Shown piece after piece: positions 1 through 7,241 of a stretch of 10,397 nt of DNA. Below the pieces are notes generated by a model, which made no database searches, was not told the DNA's origin, and worked only from the letters and a program-made list of their open reading frames with translations. Position 1 is the first letter of the stretch, and the number at the start of each line of letters is the position of its first letter. Where the stretch lies: the NCBI GenBank assembly GCA_027485365.1, contig JAIXRD010000343.1:1-10397 (forward strand). Direction: 5' to 3'. Made by a program: the position numbers and the translations under genes. The DNA is from Cryomorphaceae bacterium (GTDB lineage: Bacteria; Bacteroidota; Bacteroidia; Flavobacteriales_D; Crocinitomicaceae).

Positions 1-2
1 GC

Positions 3-1250
3 TTAAAGATAAAAAAAACTGAGCGACACTTCGACTCCGATCAGCCCGGAGCACACTTCACTGTGCAAACCTGGACGTGTGAGGGGATTGAGCCGCGGAC
101 GCAGCTCTTGTTTCTTCATGGGGCCCTCGGCCACGGCGGCCGCCACAGCGGAATGTTCGAATGGTTTATTCGTCGCTCCGAAGGGCGCATTGCTGTGCAT
201 GCGATGGACTTCATTGGGCACGGTCTTTCTTCCGGAACACGCGCCTACGTTAAACAATTCCGTCATTGGGTGGAAGATGCACTGAAGGCTTACGAGGCTC
301 TGGCGTTGCAGGGACCGGTGGTCGTCATGGGTCATTCCATGGGCGGTGGAGCTACCATGCTTGCCGCAGCAAACAATAGCTCCATTGCGGGAATTGTTGG
401 ATTAGCTCCAGCCGAAACCAACCCAACAGCCATTGGTGTTTGTCCAAACATTACCGTTCCTGCCCTCATATTTTCGGGTTCTAGTGATGGCGTAACCCCT
501 CCAGCTGAACACCATATTCCAATATATCAAGGAATTGCCTCTACCTGTAAATCCTTTGTTAGCATTACCGGTGGAGCGCACTGTTATTTTGCCAACAGCA
601 ATTTTAATTGTGATTTTGGTGAAGGCACTTCCTCGCAAGGGATTTCGATTTCAAGGGCAGAACAACAGGAGAAAATGTTTTGGTTTCTTGATCCATGGTT
701 ACAATATGTGTTAGGCTCTGATTGCTTTGCATTAACTGATTTTCAATGGAAACTGAATAATACCATAGGAACCCTAAATCAAGGCACGTGTGCTCCTTCA
801 GGAACAAACGCAACAATCCTTTACGACAACATGTCAACCTTATGGACTACCACACCGGGAACGGCCTATCAATGGTACTGGAACGGTCAAATCATGCAAG
901 GAGAAACCAATGACAGTTTAGTTCCACCAGTTGATTTAGGAGGAGATTATTCCGTATCGGTATTCTCTCCGTCGGGCTGTGAAACAAGCTCCTTCTTTAC
1001 CCTTCAAGGAGCTGTCAATGTGCTACCAATGGATTATCAGTTGATTTACCAAGCAGCGGAAAATATTATTCAGATTACTACAAATACACCGTACACTGGA
1101 AGTATTAGTCTGCAAGATATTCACGGTCGAATCATTAAACAAGAGGTAGTTAACGCAACAAGCATGAGCTTCTCAAGCAATCAATTATCCAAAGGGGTTT
1201 ACTTTGTTCGTTTAGGGAACTTGCCTGCAAAACGAATACTGGTCTACTAA
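3..1250 (+). CDS. Alpha/beta hydrolase with T9SS C-terminal sorting domain, 5'-partial and apparently chimeric
   Basis: The frame is open to the left edge and coding-like upstream of the GTG at 63, so the start lies outside the window. Residues below count from that GTG. The N half has an oxyanion-type LFLHG (16-20) and MDFIGHGLS (48-56), as in monoacylglycerol lipase/lysophospholipase proteins (Hydrolase_4). The nucleophile elbow is GHSMGG with Ser92. The rest resembles secreted dienelactone-hydrolase/PETase-like enzymes: Asp142 in SGSSDG and His173 in GGAHC complete a plausible triad. Residues 268-306 look Ig-like (YQWYWNG, GDYSVSV, SGC). Residues 320-395 look like a T9SS type A sorting domain (ISLQDIHGRII, LSKGVYFVRL, RILVY). 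A T9SS substrate needs a Sec signal peptide, yet no signal sequence is visible in the part of the N half within the window. Hand-counted GC3 is about 64% over the 90 codons up to the elbow and about 36% over the next 90. The halves probably come from different genes. The stop shares CTAA with the convergent ATPase gene. Confidence 0.8.
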   Translation, partial: LKIKKTERHFDSDQPGAHFTVQTWTCEGIEPRTQLLFLHGALGHGGRHSGMFEWFIRRSEGRIAVHAMDFIGHGLSSGTRAYVKQFRHWVEDALKAYEALALQGPVVVMGHSMGGGATMLAAANNSSIAGIVGLAPAETNPTAIGVCPNITVPALIFSGSSDGVTPPAEHHIPIYQGIASTCKSFVSITGGAHCYFANSNFNCDFGEGTSSQGISISRAEQQEKMFWFLDPWLQYVLGSDCFALTDFQWKLNNTIGTLNQGTCAPSGTNATILYDNMSTLWTTTPGTAYQWYWNGQIMQGETNDSLVPPVDLGGDYSVSVFSPSGCETSSFFTLQGAVNVLPMDYQLIYQAAENIIQITTNTPYTGSISLQDIHGRIIKQEVVNATSMSFSSNQLSKGVYFVRLGNLPAKRILVY

Positions 1251-1948
1251 ATTAACAGTGCCTCTAAGGCTTCTCGACTTTGCATGGGTTCATGAGCTCG
1301 TATGATTCCATCTTGTGGCACGAACCAAAGGGGTAATTCAAAGGCTATCACCAAATCCAAATCGTGCGTTGAAAGAAGGATGCCTTTTTGTTCTGAAGTG
1401 GCCAATTCTTTAAGTAAAGTAAAGAGTTGTTTTCGGTGATAAAAATCCAAAAAGGCGGTAGGTTCATCCAAGAAAATAAAGGGTGTGTCTTGCGCTAAGG
1501 CGCGTGCAAGCCCCACTAATTGTCGCTCACCATCGCTCAATGAGGACGTAAGTTTTTGACTTAAATGCTCCGCACCTACCCGTTTCAGTGCATGTTGTGC
1601 AACCTGAATATCCGCTTCCCTTGCACTACCCAAGATGCCTAAATACGGAGTTCTTCCGAGCAGGACATAATCCAATACCAAGAGTTGCGATACACCCACG
1701 AAATGGGCATTAAGCCATGCAATTTTAGTAGCTAAGGATTGAGGCGACCAATGCACTAATTCTTTTCCATCAATGTACACCGATCCGCTTAGGATAGGAA
1801 GTGAGCCACGCAAGGTTTGAAGCAGGGTGGATTTTCCACTACCGTTCCTACCTATCAAAGCCACCAAATCCCCCGGATTCAGCGTTAACAATTCAGCTGA
1901 TGCGATGGATTCCGTGTAACCGATATGTAACTGCTTAGCCTGTAACAT
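1247..1948 (-). CDS. ABC transporter ATP-binding protein, FecE/BtuD-like
   Basis: This is the cytoplasmic ATPase that powers the importer encoded with it. All main motifs are present in 233 aa: Walker A GRNGSGKST (33-41, Lys39), signature LSDGERQ (137-143), Walker B FIFLDEPT (157-164, Glu162) and the switch His195 in LLSTHD. The Q-loop region (about 74-84, KIAWLNAHFVG) lacks the usual glutamine, which is odd for the family as a whole. The protein is slightly shorter than the usual 250-260 aa. The gene starts 14 nt inside the permease gene, so the two are probably translationally coupled, and the ATG chosen leads directly into the expected first strand. The substrate cannot be read from the ATPase; the permease and binding protein point to iron-siderophore, heme or cobalamin uptake. 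Confidence 0.93.
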   Translation of the reverse strand: MLQAKQLHIGYTESIASAELLTLNPGDLVALIGRNGSGKSTLLQTLRGSLPILSGSVYIDGKELVHWSPQSLATKIAWLNAHFVGVSQLLVLDYVLLGRTPYLGILGSAREADIQVAQHALKRVGAEHLSQKLTSSLSDGERQLVGLARALAQDTPFIFLDEPTAFLDFYHRKQLFTLLKELATSEQKGILLSTHDLDLVIAFELPLWFVPQDGIIRAHEPMQSREALEALLI

Positions 1949-2939
1949 GCCTGTTTTTTAAAATCATCCAACTTACAAAGGGCACTCCCAAGAGTGCAGT
2001 CAAGGCATTCAAAGGAATCGCCACGTAGGATTCAAGTAGCTTAATCGTGAAATCACACACCCCTAAAAATAACGCACCAAAAAGGATATTGGAAAACAAC
2101 AACACGCGATGATTTTGGGTTTTCATTAGCAATTTTGTTACGTTCGGAATGGCCAGTCCCACGAAAGCAATAGGACCAGCAAAGGCCGTAATGACACCGG
2201 TAAGAATTCCCGCAATCAAGATGCTCATGATACGTACCTTACGGATAGAAACTCCGAGGGATTTGGCGATGTCTTCTCCCAACACCATGGCATTAAGTGA
2301 ACGTACCTGAAAAAGTGAAAGAACAACTCCAAGGCTTGTAATTATGGCAATCCATGGGATTTGCTGAATGGTCACCCGTTGTAAACTACCAAAATTCCAA
2401 AATACATATTGTTGTAAATCTTGAGTAGCCGAAGACGCCTGAATAATTGCAATGATGGCACCGATGAAGCTACTCAGCATTAATCCGATAAGCAATAAAT
2501 GAACCGCTGAACGCAATTTAAGGGCAAAGAGCAACATGATTGCGCCCATTCCCATAGCACCCAAAATCCCAAGAAAAATCAAATCCGTCGTAGATCCCAA
2601 GGCGGTAATTCCTGTCATCATCCACAGGGCAACCAATAAGGAGGAGCCGGAAGTGATTCCCAAAACATCAGGTCCAGCCAAGGTATTTTGAAATAAATTT
2701 TGCATCAACATTCCCGCCACGGAGAGTGCTGCGCCGGCTAAAAAGGCCATGAGAATTCGAGGCAGTCGAAACGACCAAACTACGGTAGAAGAAACGTCAT
2801 CCGTTGGATTGGTTAGGGCCTGAAAAATGTGTTCCCATGTGGTGTTGAAATACCCCGTTTTCAAATACAGCAAAAATACCACAAGGAGCAAGATTCCAGC
2901 GGAGAGAAGCAAGATCAGGTGGGATTTAGTTTGGTTCAT
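1935..2939 (-). CDS. FecCD/BtuC-family ABC transporter permease
   Basis: This integral inner-membrane permease (334 aa, normal for the family) should form a homodimeric channel with the adjacent ATPase. The N-terminus is hydrophobic (residues about 6-25), and hydrophobic segments follow throughout. Family hallmarks are RLPR (58-61), AGAALSVAGMLMQ (68-80) and LAGPDVLG (87-94), matching the conserved FecCD stretch that normally reads GxxLxxxGxxxQ...NPLAxPxxLG. The frame extends upstream to 3044, but I place the start at 2939: the protein there begins MNQTKSHLILLLS, the extension is polar and unlike the family, and the ATG overlaps the TGA of the binding-protein gene as ATGA. That overlap indicates translational coupling within the importer operon. 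Whether it carries iron-siderophore, heme or B12 is not decided by sequence alone. Confidence 0.93.
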   Translation of the reverse strand: MNQTKSHLILLLSAGILLLVVFLLYLKTGYFNTTWEHIFQALTNPTDDVSSTVVWSFRLPRILMAFLAGAALSVAGMLMQNLFQNTLAGPDVLGITSGSSLLVALWMMTGITALGSTTDLIFLGILGAMGMGAIMLLFALKLRSAVHLLLIGLMLSSFIGAIIAIIQASSATQDLQQYVFWNFGSLQRVTIQQIPWIAIITSLGVVLSLFQVRSLNAMVLGEDIAKSLGVSIRKVRIMSILIAGILTGVITAFAGPIAFVGLAIPNVTKLLMKTQNHRVLLFSNILFGALFLGVCDFTIKLLESYVAIPLNALTALLGVPFVSWMILKNRHVTG

Positions 2940-4042
2940 TTTACTTCCCGGTAAAAATACAACATTGCATCGGCTGAATTCCCTTGTTTGATTCGAATTA
3001 AATCGCGCAGCACGATGTCTGGCATGAGGGCACTTTGTTCCCAAAATTTATTCAGGTCTTGTGAGTAGCAAAAAATCGAACCCTTAGTAAATGGACGAAG
3101 TTGAATTGCTTTTGGAAAAGCGTTTAAGATAGCTTGCTTAGTAGGGAATCCTGGATTTAGCCAAAGTTCACACGCCTCAGCCTCTTGATAAATGCGTTCA
3201 GCCCCTACAGCCATACTTCCCGTACCCTTGTAGTTCATCGAAAAGGTGCAAAAATCTACTTGATTAAAAAAACGTGCTTGAAAACTATTTTGCAAGGGAG
3301 AATACCAATAGTCTCCCGCAAAATTACCAACCAATATCTTTTGACATGAATTCCCTTTGGGAAGCTTGTTAAATTTATTGTATCGTTTACAAATGGCCTT
3401 AAACTGAAGCTCGGCTTCTTCAAAACGATTTGTAATTGCCCCGAAAAACAACAACCATTCGGCCTTTCCTAAGGGGTGTTCTTCACGCCAATCGTAATTG
3501 GGAATCCACTGAATGCCTAGGGCCTTAAATCGTTCTTCGTTAGCTTGACCCAAGGGCTCCATGCCTGCAGACACCCACACGTTAATGTGCTTTTTTGAAA
3601 GTGATTCAAATGGAATAGAAGTACCACCAAGTTCCAACAATTGGCCTTTGTTAAATCGTTTTTTTAAGGTGGGGTCGTGCAGATATTTTCCTAAAGAAAC
3701 GGCGCCAATGCTTTCTCGAGCATTCAACGATACCAGCATTCCAACATGTGTAGCTGCATTAGTTGCTAGCTTCATGTTATTGATATCGAGCACTTCCGTG
3801 GTTGTTGACATCGACTTTACCTGTTCCGGATGGGTGGTGCAGAGAATGACACGTGTTGCGGCTTTCCGGTCTGGATCTTTGATAAACAGCTTTATCCCTA
3901 ATTCCGTTTTGGTATAAGAGAACCACTGACTGTACCTTGATTTTCCAATCGTAGCATCAGCACCTTTCGTTTTCGAGGTATTGCATCCAAGAAAAAGAAA
4001 TAAAAAACTAAAAATTAGGAGCTTAATACTGTTCTTTTTCAT
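2936..4042 (-). CDS. ABC transporter substrate-binding lipoprotein (Peripla_BP_2-like)
   Basis: This is probably the periplasmic, membrane-anchored receptor of the importer. From the ATG at 4042 (368 aa) it starts MKKNSIKLLIFSFLFLFLGC, a clear lipoprotein signal with lipobox FLGC and Cys20. The longer frame from 4093 adds 17 residues that would bury the signal, so it is rejected. The body matches Bacteroidota members of the FecB/BtuF class: a VILCTTHPEQV segment, then KLATNAATHVGML, GMEPLGQANEERFKALG with a conserved Glu, and WREEHPLGKAEWLLFFG (residues 185-201) typical of the inter-lobe region. The start lies 20 nt inside the end of panB and the stop overlaps the permease start, so all four genes are probably one transcript. 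No TonB-dependent receptor is encoded in the window; one would be needed at the outer membrane. Confidence 0.88.
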   Translation of the reverse strand: MKKNSIKLLIFSFLFLFLGCNTSKTKGADATIGKSRYSQWFSYTKTELGIKLFIKDPDRKAATRVILCTTHPEQVKSMSTTTEVLDINNMKLATNAATHVGMLVSLNARESIGAVSLGKYLHDPTLKKRFNKGQLLELGGTSIPFESLSKKHINVWVSAGMEPLGQANEERFKALGIQWIPNYDWREEHPLGKAEWLLFFGAITNRFEEAELQFKAICKRYNKFNKLPKGNSCQKILVGNFAGDYWYSPLQNSFQARFFNQVDFCTFSMNYKGTGSMAVGAERIYQEAEACELWLNPGFPTKQAILNAFPKAIQLRPFTKGSIFCYSQDLNKFWEQSALMPDIVLRDLIRIKQGNSADAMLYFYREVK

Positions 4043-4838
4043 TCGGAAAATCACCCGATTGTACATCTTGAATATATTCCGTGAAGGCGCCAAGCATTTC
4101 GTTGTGCAGGTTTCGATACTTTCTCAAAAACCGCGGATTAAACTCATTGTTGATGCCTAACATATCATGAACAACAAGTACTTGACCGTCTACCCCATTT
4201 CCTGCACCGATTCCAATCACAGGAATCTGAACAGTTTTAGCTACTTGAGTGGCCAGTGCAGCTGGGATTTTCTCGAGTACAATGGCAAAACAGCCGGCTT
4301 TCTCTAGTGCTTTTGCGTCTTCAATCAAACGATTTGCCTCTTCTTCCTCCTTGGCTCGTACTACATAGGTGCCGAATTTATAAATAGACTGAGGCGTTAA
4401 GCCCAAGTGGCCCATTACAGGAATTCCAGCTGTCAAAATACGTTGGATGGATTCTATGATTTCACTTCCTCCTTCCATTTTTACGGCGTGCGCACCCGTT
4501 TCTTTCATAATTCGGATGGCACTATTCAAGGCTTCCTTTGAATTCCCTTGATAACTACCGAAGGGAAGATCCACTACAATAAGGGCGCGTTGCACTGCAC
4601 GAACGACAGATGCTCCGTGATAAATCATTTGATCTAGCGTGATTGGCAAGGTCGTTTCATGTCCTGCCATCACATTAGAGGCAGAATCTCCCACCAGAAT
4701 TACATCGATACCTGCTTCATCAATGATGCGAGCCATGGAAAAATCGTATCCCGTTAACATGGAGATTTTCCGTCCGCTGTTCTTCATTTCTTGCAAGGTA
4801 TGTGTAGTTACCTTTTTTACTTCTTTGTGTACTGACAT
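4023..4838 (-). CDS. panB: 3-methyl-2-oxobutanoate hydroxymethyltransferase (ketopantoate hydroxymethyltransferase)
   Basis: PanB makes ketopantoate from 2-oxoisovalerate and 5,10-methylene-tetrahydrofolate, the first committed step to pantothenate and CoA, in the cytoplasm. The 271-aa product is of normal length and carries the expected motifs: MLTGYDFSMA (27-36), VGDSASNVMAGH (49-60, metal-binding Asp51), VVDLPFGSYQ (88-97, Asp90), VKMEGG (119-124, substrate Lys120), GHLGLTPQS (143-151) and VLEKIP (catalytic-region Glu189), then IGIGAG. The start at 4838 (MSVHKEVKKVTTHTL) is chosen over an upstream ATG at 4940, whose extra 34 residues are hydrophobic, unlike the family, and would run through the divergent promoter region. 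It is the first gene of a run that continues into the importer genes by overlap. metF in this window acts on the same C1-folate pool, but there is no physical link. Confidence 0.97.
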   Translation of the reverse strand: MSVHKEVKKVTTHTLQEMKNSGRKISMLTGYDFSMARIIDEAGIDVILVGDSASNVMAGHETTLPITLDQMIYHGASVVRAVQRALIVVDLPFGSYQGNSKEALNSAIRIMKETGAHAVKMEGGSEIIESIQRILTAGIPVMGHLGLTPQSIYKFGTYVVRAKEEEEANRLIEDAKALEKAGCFAIVLEKIPAALATQVAKTVQIPVIGIGAGNGVDGQVLVVHDMLGINNEFNPRFLRKYRNLHNEMLGAFTEYIQDVQSGDFPNEKEQY

Positions 4839-4853
4839 GCCAAGAATTTGATT

Positions 4854-4861
4854 CAAAAGTA
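4854..4861 (-). promoter_or_regulatory. Possible -7 promoter element for panB
   Basis: On the minus strand this reads TACTTTTG, an exact match to the Bacteroidota primary sigma -7 consensus TAnnTTTG, 15 nt upstream of the panB ATG. I see no TTG at the usual -33 spacing, and short AT-rich matches arise by chance, so support is limited. Confidence 0.35.
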
Positions 4862-4948
4862 AGGAAAGTGGATTAAAGCACCTAAATAGGACACGAAGCA
4901 GTGTGGAAAAGATGAAATAAATCCTGAAATGAACGAGCAAAAACTAAT

Positions 4949-4956
4949 TACTTTTG
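4949..4956 (+). promoter_or_regulatory. Possible -7 promoter element for kmo
   Basis: TACTTTTG matches the Bacteroidota -7 consensus TAnnTTTG and lies 22 nt before the kmo ATG, leaving room for a leader of about 15 nt. No clear -33 TTG is present. The same octamer occurs divergently before panB in this 140-bp intergenic region (4839-4978), which must hold the promoters of both operons. Confidence 0.42.
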
Positions 4957-4978
4957 TTTTACCCGTAATATAACACGC

Positions 4979-6349
4979 ATGGAACAACAGAAAACAGCTA
5001 CAATCATCGGAGCAGGTCTCGTGGGATCACTTTGGGCCGTATATTTATCAAAAGCGGGCTATAAGGTCACGATTTTCGAACGTCGATCAGACATTCGTCA
5101 AGCGGAAATCTCAGCCGGTAAATCCATCAATTTAGCGCTTTCAGTGCGCGGTTGGACTGCACTAGATAAAGTAGGTGTTGGCGATGAAATTCGCAAAATT
5201 GCCATTCCGATGTACGGACGAATGATGCATGATTTAGAAGGAAACTTGACCTATCAGCAATATGGGAAAGAAGGTCAAGCGATTTTCTCTGTTTCTCGTG
5301 GTAAAATCAATGCTACCATGATGGATATTGCGGAAAATCACGGTAATGCCACCATACATTATCAGCATTCATGCGATAGGGTAAATACAGAAACCGGCGA
5401 AGCATTCATACACAACGAACTTACCGGGGAGCGATTCACGGTGAAGGCTGATGTGGTATTTGCGGCAGACGGATCTTTCTCAAGTGTACGGTATAGTTCC
5501 TTCCAAAAACGAAATCGATTTAGTTACAGTCAGAACTACATTGCAGACGGATACCGCGAATTATTGTTACCTGCCAATGCGGATGGCTCCTATAAATTAG
5601 ACAAAAACGCCTTACACATCTGGCCGCGGGGCCGCTTTATGATGATTGCCTTAGCGAACGAGGACGGTTCGTTTACATGCACCTTATTCATGCCCTATGA
5701 GGATGACAAATACGCCTTTGATCGCTTAACATCCAAGGAAAAAGTAGATGAGTTCTTTCAAGAGGTTTTCCCTGATTTTTATGCCATGGTACCGAATGTC
5801 GCTGAGGCGTGGGAAGATCATCCTTTATCTTCTTTATCTATAATACGTTGTAAGCCTTGGCATGCCGGCAAAGTAGCCTTAATGGGGGATGCCGCACATG
5901 GAACGGTTCCTTTTTACGGACAAGGAATGAACGCAGGATTTGAAGATTGTCGTGTTTTGTTTGAGTTGATGGAAAAACACCAAGAGGATTGGCCACGCGT
6001 ATTCGAAGAATACAGTATCGTTAGAAAACCGGATGGTGATGCCTTACAAGATTTATCGCTGGATAACTACTTGGTAATGCGGGATTATGTGGCAGACCCA
6101 TCGTTTATTTTGCGCAAAAAAATTGAGGCGAAATTCAGTGAACTGTACCCTGAGCGTTGGATGCCGTTATATTCGCAAGTTACCTTCAGCAATATCCGAT
6201 ACAGCGAAGCCTATCAGCAAGGACAGGTGCAAAATGGCATCATGGACGAGGTCATGGCCATGGAAGGGATTGAAGAACGCTGGGATTCCGAGGACGTAAT
6301 GAATTTACTATTAGAGAAAAGTGCACATTTTAATTTTAGCCATGCGTAG
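4979..6349 (+). CDS. kmo: Kynurenine 3-monooxygenase (FAD-dependent)
   Basis: KMO hydroxylates L-kynurenine to 3-hydroxykynurenine with NADPH and O2, in the kynurenine route of tryptophan breakdown or eukaryote-type NAD synthesis. The 456-aa protein starts with the FAD dinucleotide fold GAGLVG (11-16) and E34 at the end of the second strand. It then has Arg81 in MYGRMMHD and Tyr95 in QQYGKEGQ, which fit the residues that hold the substrate carboxylate in characterised KMOs. AADGSFS (162-168) and LMGDAAHGTVPFYGQGMNAG (301-320) are the second flavin motif and the family signature, and FEDC follows. The C-terminal part (about 385-456) is less hydrophobic than the mitochondrial anchor, as expected in bacteria. 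No kynureninase, tryptophan dioxygenase or 3-hydroxyanthranilate dioxygenase gene is in the window. The gene overlaps the next one by 8 nt. Confidence 0.96.
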   Translation: MEQQKTATIIGAGLVGSLWAVYLSKAGYKVTIFERRSDIRQAEISAGKSINLALSVRGWTALDKVGVGDEIRKIAIPMYGRMMHDLEGNLTYQQYGKEGQAIFSVSRGKINATMMDIAENHGNATIHYQHSCDRVNTETGEAFIHNELTGERFTVKADVVFAADGSFSSVRYSSFQKRNRFSYSQNYIADGYRELLLPANADGSYKLDKNALHIWPRGRFMMIALANEDGSFTCTLFMPYEDDKYAFDRLTSKEKVDEFFQEVFPDFYAMVPNVAEAWEDHPLSSLSIIRCKPWHAGKVALMGDAAHGTVPFYGQGMNAGFEDCRVLFELMEKHQEDWPRVFEEYSIVRKPDGDALQDLSLDNYLVMRDYVADPSFILRKKIEAKFSELYPERWMPLYSQVTFSNIRYSEAYQQGQVQNGIMDEVMAMEGIEERWDSEDVMNLLLEKSAHFNFSHA

Positions 6350-7241
6350 AATATTGATATTATCTATTTTGTTTCCTTGTGTATTGTTCGCACAGGATTA
6401 CGGATTTAAAAAGGGGTCAAAAGACAACGATTACTTGATGGTGCGGAACAAAGGTATTACCTTTTCTGTTGGTCCGACCTGGCAATTTACGCCAAAAACA
6501 GAGACTTATGAAATCACCGATAATGCGGGAAGTCGAGGGACGACCACAATAGATCCTTCAGGAAAGCTTGGGTTTTATGGAGAAATTGGACTGGTTGTTT
6601 TTCCTGCCTGGAAGGCTTTGATCCCTATGAAAAAACTAAAGAAAAGTCGTTTGCTCGATTACATGGATTTTACCTTGGGGTATCGCCAATACCGCGGGAA
6701 AGAACTCGTAACTACTGAATTTACGAATGCCTTAGGGGAAGTGACAAACCGTATTGAATCGACAGGTAACTACTCCAATGGATTGGTATATGGAAGATTT
6801 GATGCGCATACCCTCTTATATTTTGGTAAAAAGAAAATCGAAAATGCAAGTAAACATTTCATTGATCAATCGATTGGAATTAACATCGATTATAATCTAT
6901 TGAAAGGTTCTACTACGTACGAACCCTTAACATCTTCTTACAATCCGGTAGTGAGTGAATTTAAATTTTATAAGCCCTTAGTTGTACAGTTTCACTATTC
7001 CATAGGTGTTGGTGTACGCTTCAATAGGGCATGGATGATGATTCCCGGGGTTTCAATCCCGTTTGTCACCTTACATGAGTGGAATGGGTTTAATGCCCGC
7101 ATGAATTGGTTTCAATCTACCTATTGGCCAATTCAAGGACAAATACGCTTTATTAAATTATTTGAGCGGCAACCCAAATGTGGTGCATACGGGGATTCGA
7201 AGGATGTAGAGCGAAATAAAAATTATCGCGACAAAAACTAA
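6342..7241 (+). CDS. Exported protein of unknown function, probable outer-membrane beta-barrel
   Basis: I do not recognise a named family. The 299-aa product starts MRRILILSILFPCVLFAQ, a Sec signal peptide with likely cleavage after residue 17 or 18. The start at 6342 is preferred over 6321 because the extra residues would precede the basic signal start. The mature part is rich in alternating, aromatic-ended segments such as GITFSVGPTWQFTP, GKLGFYGEIGLVVFP, FTLGYRQYRG, VVQFHYSIGVGVRF and PIQGQIRF, which fit amphipathic strands of an outer-membrane barrel. The final residues are polar (DKN) and do not end in an aromatic residue, so the barrel is an inference. It begins 8 nt before the kmo stop and is probably co-transcribed with it. 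Its stop shares CTAA with the convergent gene. Confidence 0.72.
   Translation: MRRILILSILFPCVLFAQDYGFKKGSKDNDYLMVRNKGITFSVGPTWQFTPKTETYEITDNAGSRGTTTIDPSGKLGFYGEIGLVVFPAWKALIPMKKLKKSRLLDYMDFTLGYRQYRGKELVTTEFTNALGEVTNRIESTGNYSNGLVYGRFDAHTLLYFGKKKIENASKHFIDQSIGINIDYNLLKGSTTYEPLTSSYNPVVSEFKFYKPLVVQFHYSIGVGVRFNRAWMMIPGVSIPFVTLHEWNGFNARMNWFQSTYWPIQGQIRFIKLFERQPKCGAYGDSKDVERNKNYRDKN

Noticed and set aside
3..335. A 110-codon open frame on the minus strand opposite the hydrolase N half
   Set aside because: GC-rich coding DNA is poor in stops on the opposite strand, and the plus-strand frame carries clear hydrolase motifs.
337..342. CCATGG (NcoI site) exactly at the hydrolase junction as a cloning scar
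   Set aside because: The site follows from the codons for Ser-Met-Gly in a conserved motif, so it is expected without cloning.
402..837. Two overlapping minus-strand frames inside the hydrolase C half
   Set aside because: The translations have no domain-like pattern and lie opposite the catalytic and linker region of a well-supported gene.
2940..3044. Extension of the permease by 35 residues
   Set aside because: It overlaps the binding-protein gene, is polar and unlike the family, and the ATGA overlap at 2936-2939 gives a natural start.
3561..3917. A 118-codon plus-strand frame opposite the binding-protein gene
   Set aside because: It is antisense to a lipoprotein with a clear signal and family motifs, and has no recognisable features.
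4839..4940. Extension of panB by 34 residues to an upstream ATG
   Set aside because: PanB proteins start near MSVHKEVKKV; the extension is a hydrophobic, non-conserved stretch that would cover the divergent promoter region.
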